Position numbers and translations under genes: made by a program | In this document: in pieces, positions 10,711 through 21,075 of the stretch | Numbering within the stretch: the stretch's first letter is position 1 | Layout of the letters: every line of letters begins with the position of its first letter | From: Morinoia aosen | Lineage: Eukaryota; Arthropoda; Malacostraca; Amphipoda; Talitridae | Direction: 5' to 3' | NCBI GenBank assembly: GCA_030386875.1 | Contig: CM059574.1 | Span: forward strand, 4,037,934 to 4,101,933 | DNA length: 64,000 nt | The notes under the pieces: generated by a model | Databases searched by the model: none | Told to the model about the DNA's origin: nothing | Seen by the model: the letters and a program-made list of their open reading frames with translations, nothing else

Positions 10711-11335
10711 CAATGTATCACTACGTAATACTTCATTTCACTTCGTTATTGTAAAGCATTTATAAGAAATATTTATTTGTAAATTTGTTGCGCGATCATC
10801 CACATATGATAAATAAGACGCTAATCAACAAATGATGTTTTCGCTACAATATTTAATTAAACATCGCTTTGATATTCTCGTAGAAATTATAAGTAGGAAC
10901 ACCGACTGAAAAAGTTGTCACGAACTTCCTTTGCTCATTATCCTATATTTCAGTACATCGCACAGCATTTTTGTAGAACGCATATGTATTGTGATTGCCT
11001 AGATGCATAGGTAAGTATTTATGTATGTGTGCGTGTTGGGCGTATGTATGTGCGTAGGTATTTATGCGCATGCATATGTGTATATATTTACATGTACATG
11101 TGCACATATGTGCGTAGTAGGCTGAAAACTGGTATATAACTAAGGATACTGGTCCTTTTTACTGTTTCACTTTCAACTTGTAACAATACCTAACTCCTCA
11201 TCTCTTTATTTTTGTAAAGCATCCATGTAAAAAACAATAAATTCGTTGTGTGATCATCCATTTACACTTCAATAATGTGCTTATATTGCTTGTAATAATA
11301 TTCTCATAATAATGTGGTACCTATGCATGCTTATC
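10711..11335 (+). repeat. Diverged ~460-bp tandem repeat, first block
   Basis: The segment beginning with TTGTAAAGCATTTATAAG (near 10750) recurs with changes about 460 bases later (TTGTAAAGCATCCATGTAA near 11210), each followed by a GCGATCATCCA-like word. The same block in the same orientation occurs again at 12829-13460, and the two blocks align over some 600 bases. No coding potential; it contains a GT/AT-rich stretch around 11010-11110. Confidence 0.7.
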
Positions 11336-12828
11336 AATAGCAGAAATTTTGCGCCATATTTCAACGATAATGCGATTTTTTTCTAATATGAAATCCTTTT
11401 AGGACATTCATGCTTTCTTTCTTATTCACGTCCAAAAGTGCTCTTGTTGTGCTAGTGTAGTACAAATTATCATATCATCTCTTACGATCTAGAGTATATT
11501 ATAACAACCGCACCTAAGCCTCATGTATTTTTGGAAATATTCTGCACTTGGTGTTGAAGAAATCCATTTTCTTATTCGGGGAACTAGATTAAGGAGTCAT
11601 AAATTTAAGGAATCAATCTTACATTTAAGAATTTGGTTTGAAACCATCTAAAGTATTGGAGGACGTTCGGTACAGTGTGCCCTTATTGCCAAACCAATTA
11701 CGACCCTTTACGTACGAACGCCTCATAGCTGTTTTTAGAATGTCGTGCCTGACAATACAGCAGACGCGCTCCAGCATCCACAACGCTAACAACTTGCTAA
11801 CGCCTTCCTGTGGAGCACTGCTTTCTTGTTCATCTTTAATTTTTCTCATATTCTAAGAAGCAGTTTTTAGGATGGGCGTTTTCGGCTAAAACCTTCCTGT
11901 GACCTGCACTACGGTTCCCTACGCTTGACGTCGTGGAGAGGGCTTGTGGCTGATGGCCGCCACTACGGTTTCGCACCGCGCCGGGACTGCTCCGCACTCA
12001 GCTGCTTTTCCGACTTCTCGTCTCCGGGACTACGGAGGTACCCTTGATGGCAACCACGGCAGTCCAGCGCTTCAGCGGCCAGGCAGTCTGTCATCGACCT
12101 TCTCTTCTCGCCGTCGTCACGTGGACTTCAAGGGATCCATTGTGAGGGTACGTTTAGAGATAAGTAGGTGCATTTGTCCCGAACGTTCCTCACTGGCCTA
12201 CATTTGGCTGTAGTTTCCCGTACTCGGGCCGTACTCTAAATTTAAAGCCGTGACTTAAACGTAAATTATAATGTCTTTAAAATATATACCAGATTGAGTG
12301 CATTGCCATCTCTGTAAACTCAGAATCTTTCCTCGACAGCTCTCAATCTTACCGCCGTCAAAATATTCACGTTTGTTTAATTTATCTCAACAGGCCACGG
12401 TTATTGGCAAAATTGATGTGGGAGGCCGTCGGATGCACCAACTTCGGACTTCTTTACTTGCCCAAGAAATCACCGACGTGCCTGCACTTGAAGACTACCT
12501 TTGCTGTTATTTATTACCATCATTATTGATTCGCATTTGCATCACTAAATTAATAACCAGCATTGTGCCGTCCTTTCCCCCACTCTGTTTTTTCAATACT
12601 TGGGGATCGTTGTAGAACAATCGTTATCATGTTTCTGACTCAGGTGGACTGTTTTGTGCCACTATTTTTAGTACGGAAATTTCATGAAATTCATGCCGTA
12701 ATAAAAGATATTTTCTCCGATTCCCTTGATTGGAATGCTAGTTTATACTGACTAGTTTACGCTGATATTTGCGCACATGCTCACCTATATATATGTGTAC
12801 GTGTGCACGCTATGCGTGAGTAGATGGG
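11336..12828. other. Unassigned block between two satellite blocks
   Basis: Unrelated to the flanking repeat. A GC-richer part at about 11860-12150 contains an 89-codon ORF (11944-12213) and further short ORFs follow, none recognised. It may be an insertion that split a longer satellite array. No terminal repeats were seen. Confidence 0.35.
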
Positions 12829-13460
12829 TGAATGTGTCATTAAGTAATACTTCATTTCGCTTCATTATTGTAAAGCATTTATAAAAAATATGTGTACATA
12901 TTTGTTGCGCGATCACCCACATATGATAAACAAGACGCTTATCAAAGAATGATCTTTTCAACACAATATTTAATTTAAACATCGGTACAATATTTCATTA
13001 GAAATTATAAGCAGCAACACATACTGAAAAGTTGTCACGAACTTCCTTTGTTCATTATATTTCGGAACATCGCACAGCATTTTTATAGAATGCGTATGTA
13101 TTGTAATTGCCTCGATGCATAGAAATGTATTTGTGTGTGCATACGAGTTAGGTGTAAATATGTGCGTAGGTATGTATGTGCATGTTTATGTGTATATATT
13201 TTCATGTATATATGGACATGTGTGTACTAGACTGACAACTAGCATTTTAACTAAAGATATGGGTCTTTTTTCTGTTCACTCTCAATTTGTAACATTACCT
13301 AACTCGTCATCTTTTTATTATTGTAAAGCATTCATGTAAAAAATATACTTTTTTTGTGCGATCATCCATTTACATATAAATACAATACTTATCAACTAAT
13401 GACCGTTATGTTAAAATTGTTTAATTAGAAATACAAAACTTATAATTTTCGTGGTCCTCA
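12829..13460 (+). repeat. Diverged ~460-bp tandem repeat, second block
   Basis: Direct copy of 10711-11335. It starts with a TAAGTAATACTTCATTTC word and again contains TTGTAAAGCATTTATAAA (12870) and its partner TTGTAAAGCATTCATGTAA (13325), so it also spans more than one ~455-bp unit. It contains the same GTATGTGTGCGTAGG-type GT-rich stretch and ends near an AT microsatellite. Confidence 0.7.
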
Positions 13461-13465
13461 TGCTC

Positions 13466-13532
13466 ATATATATAAACATGTATATATGTATAGATGTATA
13501 TATATATATATGTAAAAATATATATATATATT
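13466..13532. repeat. AT microsatellite at the left end of the PLE pair
   Basis: Interrupted TATATA tract directly beside the outer end of the left Penelope-like copy. A matching (TA)n tract lies beside the outer end of the right copy (25059-25093), suggesting either that AT repeats belong to the element ends or that it inserted into them. Confidence 0.7.
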
Positions 13533-13771
13533 GCAAACACACTTCGTTAAAAGTTAGATGGCACATATCCTTTATTCTCTTGATCACTAGTTTTCAGGAG
13601 CGCGGAATTTTAAAAGCGTAGAAGCTTGTACTATTCTTAAGATACATTTCGAAAGCCATAAAGATGCAACAAAACTTGGAGTCATGACGAATTTCTTCAA
13701 ATTTGAAATCATACGAGTTAAAAGGACAACGTTTCGGATGTCACGCACCCATAATCATGCATAAATAGAAC

Positions 13772-14353
13772 GTGGAGGGAGTATATATGGAGGGAGCATA
13801 GCCGTCCGTGAAGAGAACCAGTTTTTGAGATTTCTCCTGTGTCTGTGGTAACCAATAGCCGTCTCGCGAGTGTGACGTCAGCACGGAAGCCAGTTACCTA
13901 CCAACTACGCTAGAGTGCACACACGCTCGCTGAATGCTCTTCCAGCTGTTTAGTTAATCATTCAATCGTTATTGATTTAATTGGGATTCTAAGACTCCGA
14001 AAGATAATAAATTGTGTTTCCTCACTTGAGGACACTTAATAATATCAAAATTACTAGCAGAGATACATTAAGAGTTGAAAACTATAAAGATTACAGGCCC
14101 TTGATTATAACAAATTAGAGCGACTTGCACGCGCACCTCACCCTTTGACTTGTGGTGAGGTACTAATCTTGCTTTGGAAAATGAGAGCCATTGAGAGGAA
14201 GGGTTGTAGGGAAGGTGGGTGGAGCAACTTCAGCCAAGCGTCTGTGGTTGGCTCAGAATCGGGCATTGAGAGTGCCCGAGTGTTTCAACTTTTGCAGCCA
14301 AATTGAGCCCGATCGGAGTGCGCTATGCTCCCTCCATATATCCTAGCTCCATG
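13772..14353 (+). mobile_element. MITE with ~30-bp terminal inverted repeats and 9-bp target duplication
   Basis: The left end reads GGAGGGAGTATATATGG followed by AGGGAGCATAGC. The right end is the inverse (GCTATGCTCCCTCC, then ATATATCCTAGCTCC) with about three mismatches. The sequence AAATAGAAC flanks it on both sides (13763-13771 and 14354-14362). The uninterrupted PLE copy (near 24803-24815, opposite strand) has this word once, giving the empty site. The element is 582 bp with no ORF. A 9-bp duplication is typical of the Mutator superfamily; assignment is tentative. Confidence 0.85.
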
Positions 14354-14824
14354 AAATAGAACTAGTCTGAAGTTCTGAACAAGCAGGTCGCTGATACTTA
14401 TAACCTAATGTAGGGTTGCCAAGTCGTAATTTGTATAAAATTCTTGTAGAAATTTCCAGAAGGTAAAAGAAATTTCGGCGTCCTAAAATGCAACATATCA
14501 TGATAAAAATGTAGTCTACAGATGTAATGAATTGCTAAAACAAATAAACATAAGTTAAGACAATGGGTCAATCTTGATGAACTATCGTAAAATGAAATAA
14601 AAATGTCTGAAAAAATTCCTAGAGAATAATAGATATTCAAATAAAGACGAGAAAATTAATTCCAGAAAATACTAGGATACAAAGCGAAACAAAAACAAAA
14701 AACAAAAAAGAAAAACAAATGACCAATAAAACTAAAAAACTGAAAAAAGGCCTAAGGGGAATAAAAAAATCTTCAGTACTCTATCCCTCCCTTCATCTTG
14801 ACTGTTAAGCTTCGGATTGTTTTT

Positions 14825-16894
14825 AAAGTTTGAGTTACTAGATTAAGCTTGGGTATTTGGTTGCTTTTAAATAAAACAAACAAAGTTTGGTGTTCCGTGA
14901 TAATTTGGGGTCACCAGAAGCCCAGGAAGGCATCAATATTGAAATGAATTGATATGGCCGCTTGCTCAGAAGGAGTAGGGTCCGGACGCAGTATTTGCAA
15001 GCGTCAAGTAATCAAAGAGGTAATCTTATAAAAACCACAATGCGAACCATCACTTGGGGAGAAGGAGAGAATAGACTATCTCGCCTCGTTTATTAAGTGG
15101 AGGTTGAAAGCTGACGGGCGAGGCTTGATTCTTGGTTCGTGAGACGTTCTTGGGAAGAGTCCGAGGCGGTTGAAGAACTTCAGGCGGTGCGCTTCCAGCT
15201 CAGGCTTGTGGGAGCGTGTACTGGAGTGTGAAGTTTACTGTGGTGTTAAGTGTGGAAGGTTCCGACGCTAAGTGGGAAAAGCTTAACGGTTGGGTAAACT
15301 CGGTAGGAATGAAGGCTCTCGGCTCAATAGTCTTCACTGGAGATTTTAGAGGCTTAGCTGAAGGGATGCAGGCCTTCCAGATTAGTAAATTTGGAGAGGA
15401 GGAGGAGGTAATCTCCTTCTAATCTTACTGCAGGGTGGCTGCAATTAAGAGGTTAGGGTTTGGCTCCTTAACGTGTTTGTGAGTGCGTTGAATGTGTGGT
15501 CCAGTAGATCCTTTGAGGGAACATAGAGCTGGATTAATTTGCACGATAACGAGCCTATTCATACACATGTGCAAGACTGCTGCAATCTGCTGCTTACAAG
15601 AAGAACACTGGCAGAAGTCTAGTGCTAAGGTCAGTCCGCAGCTCCAGCGCCCGAGTTGCAGCCTGAATCATCTTAACACCCAGAACCGGTGTTCAAGACC
15701 AACTGGTCATAAGCTCTATCTTGATATCACAAGCAGTAACACAATCGTTAAGTAATTGGCTAATGGAATTTAATTATACTGGTTTGACTTCCAGGTATTC
15801 TGAAAGTAGCTAGCTAACTGCTGTCAGTTGGCGGTTGTGACTTAAGTCACTCATAACTATACTTATTACTCAGCATGATGCTGGGACTAAAAACTCACAA
15901 GAGTCCGCGACTGGGAACTAATTCCCAAAGGCAAAACACAACTGAGTATGTAATCTAAATGAACTAACAACTAGAAGTAAAATAGCTACAGCACTGAGGT
16001 AATTCAATAATGTAAACAAAAATAAGGGAATCTTAGACACCAAATATGATAAAAAGGTGAGGCCTCTTATTCTCTATAATTCAGATGAGCTAGAATTATT
16101 GCTTCTAGGCGCAATGGAGTAACTAACAAAATACATATAAAAAGGCACAAGTAAAAGCAAATTCCAATTGGAATCAAAGTTAAAGTGCTTGAGCAGAAGG
16201 TTAGTAAACGCTCAATTAAATTCAGGGAAACAATATTGCCCTCAATCTTAACTGATCTTTGTGGACAGCAAAGTGTCCTAAAAACAATATGGCTCAGCAC
16301 TGATAAAATATCTTACGAGCTAATGCCAATATCGTACAATAAATGAGAGTATAATAAAATTAATCGAGGCGAGCAAAAACAAAGGGAAAACAACAATGAC
16401 AAAGATGGCGCAGTAAGCTTGAACAACTTGTGCCTAACTAAACACTGGCACAAATAAAAACAGAGGATGTTCTTAAGTTACTAATATATTTGAGTCTCTA
16501 GATACATCTATGCAACTGAGTAAAGGAGTAAACTCTAGTTTAACACTTAACATTTAACACTTGTTTCTTACATGTGCCCCTCTGGGGCCCAAGCAATACA
16601 CTCAGACGAATCTCTTACGTGAATGACGGACTCTGCCTGGAGGGCTGGCTTTATATACGTAAGATAACAACGGAAGAACTTGCGAAATAGTTCTGCATCA
16701 AAACGCATGAGAGCTAACTTTCGGACATGTTGAAGTTTTTTCTGTTCAAATTTTCATAGATTTCGGGGTCATGTTAAATGAATTATGTAATCTAAAATTG
16801 TAAGAATGATTGTGTTAATCTTATTTAATTTTTAGAAGGTAGTTTTAATAATTTATGAAATTAGGCTGAAGTGCGACTGGGGGAGTTCACTACA
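14825..16894. mobile_element. Unclassified ~2.07-kb insertion in the left PLE copy
   Basis: The PLE sequence is continuous across this point in the other copy (ATTGTTTTCTGCG, opposite strand, near 18270), so about 2070 bases were inserted. TGTTTT occurs at both borders and may be the target duplication. The inside has no recognisable protein; the longest frames are 68-87 codons. No terminal inverted repeat or LTR pair was seen. TTTATATACG at 16652 looks like a TATA element. It could be a non-autonomous retroelement. Confidence 0.6.
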
Positions 16895-16952
16895 TGTTTT
16901 CTGCGATGAGTAGTGCTTCCATTAAAATCAAATCTTGTTTGGATGATCCTCG

Positions 16953-17315
16953 TTATAAAATTTCAGTATTTTCAAGTAAAGTGCTAGGCCTGGTACGCAA
17001 AATATGATGAGCTTCTCGCTGGTGTTTTAAAATCGATTGATATTGGCGGGATCTTTCTTTAATAGTTTGTTCTGTGTAACCAATATACTTTGAAGAAATA
17101 CATTCATCCCGGTCGCATGTATACTGGTATACCACATTGAACTCTGGTGTCGGAAGGTTAGGTTTGTTCCTTATAACAAGGTTTTTTAATTACTTGATTT
17201 TGTAGAAAATATTTAATTTAATGCGGTTGGAGATGTCTTTCGGTTTTATATTTCTTTCGATGATTTTTCTCAAGTGATGCTCTTCCATTTTGTAGTTTGC
17301 AGTCATTTGATTTTC
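16953..17315 (-). pseudogene. PLE GIY-YIG endonuclease, left copy
   Basis: Minus-strand frames give the start MEEHHLRKIIERN (near 17290) and, after a break at about 17190 where a TAA interrupts the frame, VVYQYTCDRDEC and YIGYTEQTIKER, the two halves of the GIY-YIG nuclease fold used by Penelope-like elements to nick DNA. The protein is nearly the same as the right copy at 17885-18238, which is uninterrupted. A conserved Arg follows the YIG motif, although here the Arg-Phe of the right copy reads Arg-Ser. Inactive because of the stop. Confidence 0.85.
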
Positions 17316-17317
17316 AA

Positions 17318-17857
17318 AATAAAAATTAATAAATCTTGTGTGATTTTCTTCTTCGGTGTTAACATTTTTCTTTTGTAAAAATTTGCTTACTTCATTGTGA
17401 ATGATGCTCATGGGGAAATTTGTTATCGGTGAGAGGCTGTTTAAGTTTATCGATTTCAGCGTGGAAGACGGCCCAATTGCTACTAATAATGTAGGCACGG
17501 TGTAGTAGCGTTTTTATAACTCCGGTTTCATATTTTTTAGGGCAAATACCTAAATAATTGATGCATTCTCCGTTGGATGTAGATTTGGTGTAAACAGAAG
17601 TTTGAAGGGCATCATTGTATCTCTTTATGAGTACGTCTAGAAATACTAGCTGGTTGTCTCGCTGTTCTTCGCATGTAAACTTCAAAACCAAGTTTTCTTC
17701 AAAAGCATGCTTAATGAGAAGAACTTGTTCCATATTTTCAACTAGTAAAAAGATATCGTCGACGTACCTTGCGTAGCGGATGGGTCTTGCCGTAGAGTAA
17801 ATACGGTTTCTTCTAAATGTGCCATATAAAAGTTTGCAAAACTAGGTCCGAGGTTTT
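17318..17857 (-). pseudogene. PLE reverse transcriptase C-terminal part
   Basis: The minus strand encodes the last part of a Penelope-type reverse transcriptase. The catalytic motif RYVDDIF lies at 17749-17769, and downstream come NQLVFLDVLI, the CINYLGICPKKYETGVIK block and LLHRAY, all typical of the PLE RT thumb. Just upstream, GPSFANFYMAHLE is in a different frame, so a frameshift sits at about 17780-17800. A second frame change occurs near 17400. The N-terminal RT is absent: the sequence turns into the inverted copy at 17858. Confidence 0.85.
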
Positions 17858-17884
17858 GAAAATCAAACGACTGCAAACTACAAA

Positions 17885-18238
17885 ATGGAAGAGCATCACT
17901 TAAGAAAAATCATCGAAAGAAATATAGAACCGAAAGACGTCTCCAACCACACTAAATTAAATATTTTCTACAAAATCAAGAAATTGAAAAGCCTTGTTAT
18001 AAGGAACAAACCTAACCTTCCGACACCAGAGTTCAATGTGGTATACCAGTATACATGCGACAGGGATGAATGTAATTCTTCAAAGTATATTGGTTACACA
18101 GAACAAACTATTAAAGAAAGATTCCGCCAACATCAATCGATTATAAAACATCAGCAAGAAGCTCATCATATTTTGCGTACCAGGCCCAGCACCTTACTCG
18201 AAAATACTGAAATTTTATACCGAGGATCATCCAAATAA
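17885..18238 (+). CDS. PLE GIY-YIG endonuclease domain, right copy
   Basis: Frame of 117 residues carrying the GIY-YIG nuclease domain of a Penelope-like element, normally the C-terminal part of a fused RT-endonuclease protein. Residues 52-58 (VVYQYTC) correspond to the GIY half and 68-70 to YIG, followed by R79 in KERFRQH. The Cys residues in CDRDEC before YIG are seen in other PLE nucleases. The RT is missing upstream because the copy is 5'-truncated, so this is a gene fragment, though without stops. The ATG is internal to the original protein. Confidence 0.85.
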   Translation: MEEHHLRKIIERNIEPKDVSNHTKLNIFYKIKKLKSLVIRNKPNLPTPEFNVVYQYTCDRDECNSSKYIGYTEQTIKERFRQHQSIIKHQQEAHHILRTRPSTLLENTEILYRGSSK

Positions 18239-18694
18239 GATTTGTTTTAATGGAAGCACTACTCATCGCAGAAAACAATCCGAAGCTTAACAGTCAAGAT
18301 GAAGGGAGGGATAGAGTACTGAAGATTTTTTAATTCCCCTTAGGCCTATTTTTTAGTTTTTTTGTTTTATTGGTCATTTGTTTTTCTTTTTTGTTTTTGT
18401 TTCGCTTTGTATCCTAGTATTTTCTGGAATTAATTCACTCGTCTTTATTTGATTATCTTTTATTCTCTAGGAATTTTTTCAGACATTTTTATTTAATTTT
18501 ACGATAGTTCATCAAGATTGACCCATTGTCTTACCTTATATTTATTTGTTTTGGCAATTCATCACATCTTTAGACTACATTTTTATCATGATAGGTTGCA
18601 TTTTAGGACGCCGAGATTTTTTTTACCTTCTGGAAATTTCTACAAGAATTTTATACAAATTACGACTTGGCAACCCTACATTAGGTTATAAGTA

Positions 18695-19518
18695 TAGTAG
18701 TGTTCTACTATTTTTGAAGCCTTTTTATTATTAGTTGTGTTATAAAGGTTTTGCTATAAGTGCTTAGGTAAAGTTTCCTGTGGACCCCGGAGAGTAACAT
18801 CTACGATCGGCCTGTTAAGCGCAATAGCGAGAGCATGTGGAAGGCTTCAGAAAATAGGTAGTGAAGGTCTTTGAATTTTGGAGCCTGTAGAGGACGGCGT
18901 GACTAGCTCTGTACTGATCCGTATATACTTTCCTCCCGTGTCTACGTTGTGCGTGATATGGTGGGTCTGAGCATGGACAAGTTAATAAAGGCTAACGTCC
19001 GGTGCTAGATGACTCCGCCGTAAGATAGTCACCGATGTATAAAGCAGGATTGTATAGTTTCATGTAGCATAGTCATGCCGACCGGTTTTATCGTAAGTGG
19101 TATGTTTTAAAGTGCAATATCCTGTCTGCTGAATGTCAATAAAACGTAAGTTTCATATTTCGGTTGTTTTTATGAAGGCCGGTTTGAGGATAGCGCCACA
19201 AGATTGGGTCGGAGAATTAACAGGAATTGGGCACGTTGTTAAGAGAAGTTCGGTCGTAATTTGTGCGCAGGTGTGATTTGGCAAACCTGTTGGTTGGCGA
19301 CGGTACCGAAGCCTGGGACGTCTCTGGAATTTGTTGGCTGAGTCGAGCCTTGGATGCTCCCGAGATAGGTTGGTAGGGTGAGACGGAACCTTGAGTGCCT
19401 TGAAAATAGGGTAGCAGCGCTACACCCGTGCTTTACGTTGGCTAGGCTGGTGGAGTGGGGGTCGCGCAGCCCAGGGTTAATAGAAAATTCCGCGACCCTG
19501 ACTGCCAGACCTACCACA
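18695..19518 (+). repeat. 5' LTR of the 18.7-24.8 kb element
   Basis: Begins TAGTAGTGTTCTACTA and ends CAGACCTACCACA; matches 23950-24771 with scattered substitutions and small indels (several per 100 bases in places). The divergence suggests an insertion that is not recent. Confidence 0.9.
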
Positions 19519-19519
19519 T

Positions 19520-19537
19520 TGGTGACCAGTATGGGGA
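19520..19537 (+). other. Probable primer binding site
   Basis: TGGTGACCAGTATGGGGA follows the 5' LTR after one base, in the position of a tRNA primer binding site (TGG pairs with the tRNA CCA end). The tRNA was not identified. Confidence 0.6.
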
Positions 19538-19679
19538 ATTGAGATAAAGTTCTGGAGCTTTAAGGGGGCTGATACGAAGCTCGGAACAGTCTCAATTTGG
19601 AGAACTATTAGGTATTAAAAGCGGGTTGTGAGCTGTCTGCGGGTTTCGCTGGTGTGCCAGTAAATTGAATTTGTGAAGT

Positions 19680-20620
19680 ATGGCATCAGCAGCGGATATG
19701 TCAGACGTAATGCTGCAGCTGGTGCAGGCTATAGGGAAACTTGGGAAAGAAGTACCTGAACCCAGCATTTTTAAAGGGGGAATTGGTAATGAGAAAGAGT
19801 TAGATACGTGGCTACGGGGTTTTGAAAAATACTGTAAGGTGCAATATGGGGATGACACGGAAACATGGCTAGTTAGTTTACTTAAATATTTACAGGGAGA
19901 GGCTAAAGAGATTGTGGAAGCCTGTGGCCCTGGTGCGAAGTATGAATTTGTGAAGAAAAGATTGGTGCAAGAGTTTAGTGCAGAATTATCATTAACGGAT
20001 ACGGAGTTTGGGGCGTTCTTTTCCGCAGAACGTAGAACGGGCGAAAGCTTATTGTGTTATTCCATTCGCTTGGAGAGACTAGCGCGAGGAATGTTGCAGG
20101 AAAGTGACGAAGTCAAAAGGGAAGGGATAGTAAAGAGCAAATTAATTAGTTCACCGATTACGGGTACAGTTGGGGAATTTGGATGGTGTGATTTTGAAGC
20201 AAGTGGTCAATCTTGCTACCGTGTTGGAGGAGCAGGAGGACGGGTGTATGAGGAACGAATTTGTGTGTGAGAGTGAGGAGAGACGGGTGCGAGAGGATGT
20301 GCGAAAGGAGGTGGACGAACAGTGGCGAATGAAGAGCGCGTGTTACTATTGCCATGAGAATGGGCATTTTGCGAGAGCCTGCCCTCGGAAAATGGAGGAG
20401 AGAAGTGCTCGCGCAAGAACGGAGGTATGTGCGTATTGTGGACGAATGGGGCATCTAATGTCAGCCTGTGTTCGGTTTAAGAGTGAGGTGTGTGCATGTG
20501 TATGGTGTGGGGAGAGTAGCCATAAGAGTTTTCTGTGTCGAGAGAAGCCGGGAAAACTAGAAAGGACTGGTGCAGATGGGGGCGCGCCAGCGGAAGTGAA
20601 TTCCCCAGGGGCTCGAGTGA
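19680..20620 (+). pseudogene. gag: Gag of the 18.7-24.8 kb element (frameshifted)
   Basis: Starts at ATG 19680. The first frame (to 20270) encodes a capsid-like region with the retrotransposon-gag pattern (ELDTWLRGFEKYC, VSLLKYLQGEA, FVKKRLVQEF, ESLLCYSIRLERLARG). Near 20160-20170 the reading shifts to the frame starting at 20170, which holds three zinc knuckles: CYYCHENGHFARAC, CAYCGRMGHLMSAC and CVWCGESSHKSFLC. The last departs from the consensus. Shortly after, the sequence jumps into the end of RNase H. Gag would package RNA; this copy is broken by the frameshift. Confidence 0.85.
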
Positions 20621-20624
20621 CCAA

Positions 20625-20735
20625 AAGAGGGAAGAATGTTGTCGCAGACTGCTTGTCTCGGGTGAACTATCCGTGGAGTATGCCTGAAGAACCCGGGGAG
20701 AGCATTAGTGCTGCCGAGTATGACGTCCTCACCAA
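20625..20735 (+). pseudogene. Remnant of the RNase H end fused to gag (internal deletion joint)
   Basis: Directly after the gag tail the same frame reads GKNVVADCLSRV, the well-known motif at the end of Ty3/gypsy RNase H domains. Protease, RT and the rest of RNase H (normally some 2 kb) are missing between them. The joint is in frame. This is either a deletion in this copy or the structure of a non-autonomous subfamily. Confidence 0.75.
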
Positions 20736-21075
20736 TATGCAGGGTGGTCCAGACTCCTTGTTTCAGGCTTGTGTGTGTTGCTGGGTCGGAGTGACGCTGA
20801 GACCATTCGGAAATGCTGTTTTGATGTTGTCCTGCAGAAGCCGGAAAGGTATAGCTTGGGGAAGGCGGCTGCACATAGGAAGTGGGCTACCACCTGGGGT
20901 AGTCCGGGGGTATTCCCGCCATGGGAGGCAGTTCAGGCGTTCTCTGATGTGTATGGACTCAAAGTCGTAGTGTGTTTCCGGCCGGGGGGTCTTGTGAAGG
21001 TAGTTCCTGAAAGAGAGGCACAAGCGGTTGTCGCATTGGAATGTTTGGGTGGGGTACATTTTAACCCTGTCAGGC
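20736..21075 (+). pseudogene. OTU-type cysteine-protease-like segment between RNase H and integrase
   Basis: About 105 residues in two frames joined by a frameshift near 20770. The first part reads GGPDSLFQA, placed like the OTU DGxCLFxA catalytic block but with Ser at the Cys position. Then come GRSDAETIRK, an EAVQAFSDVYGLKVVV stretch like the OTU central helix and strand, and GGVHFNP, like the catalytic His block (HYN). The order and spacing fit an OTU deubiquitinase-like fold, known from a few retroelements and viruses. Loss of Cys and the frameshift argue against activity. This call rests on motif pattern only. Confidence 0.5.

Larger units (their letters stand above)
13533..17857 (-). 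mobile_element. Penelope-like element, left copy (minus), with two insertions
   Basis: Minus-strand copy of a PLE. From its 5' end near 17857 it runs through the end of the reverse transcriptase, a GIY-YIG endonuclease and a 3' non-coding region to 13533. Its 3' part is matched in inverted orientation by 17858-25040. Two stretches have no counterpart in the other copy and are therefore insertions: 13772-14353 (a MITE) and about 14825-16894 (unknown). Without them the copy is about 1.7 kb, so the 5' half of the element, including most of the RT, is missing. Confidence 0.85.

Noticed and set aside
11944-12213. Possible host exon (89 codons)
   Set aside because: No recognised domain and no convincing splice sites; only a GC-richer patch.
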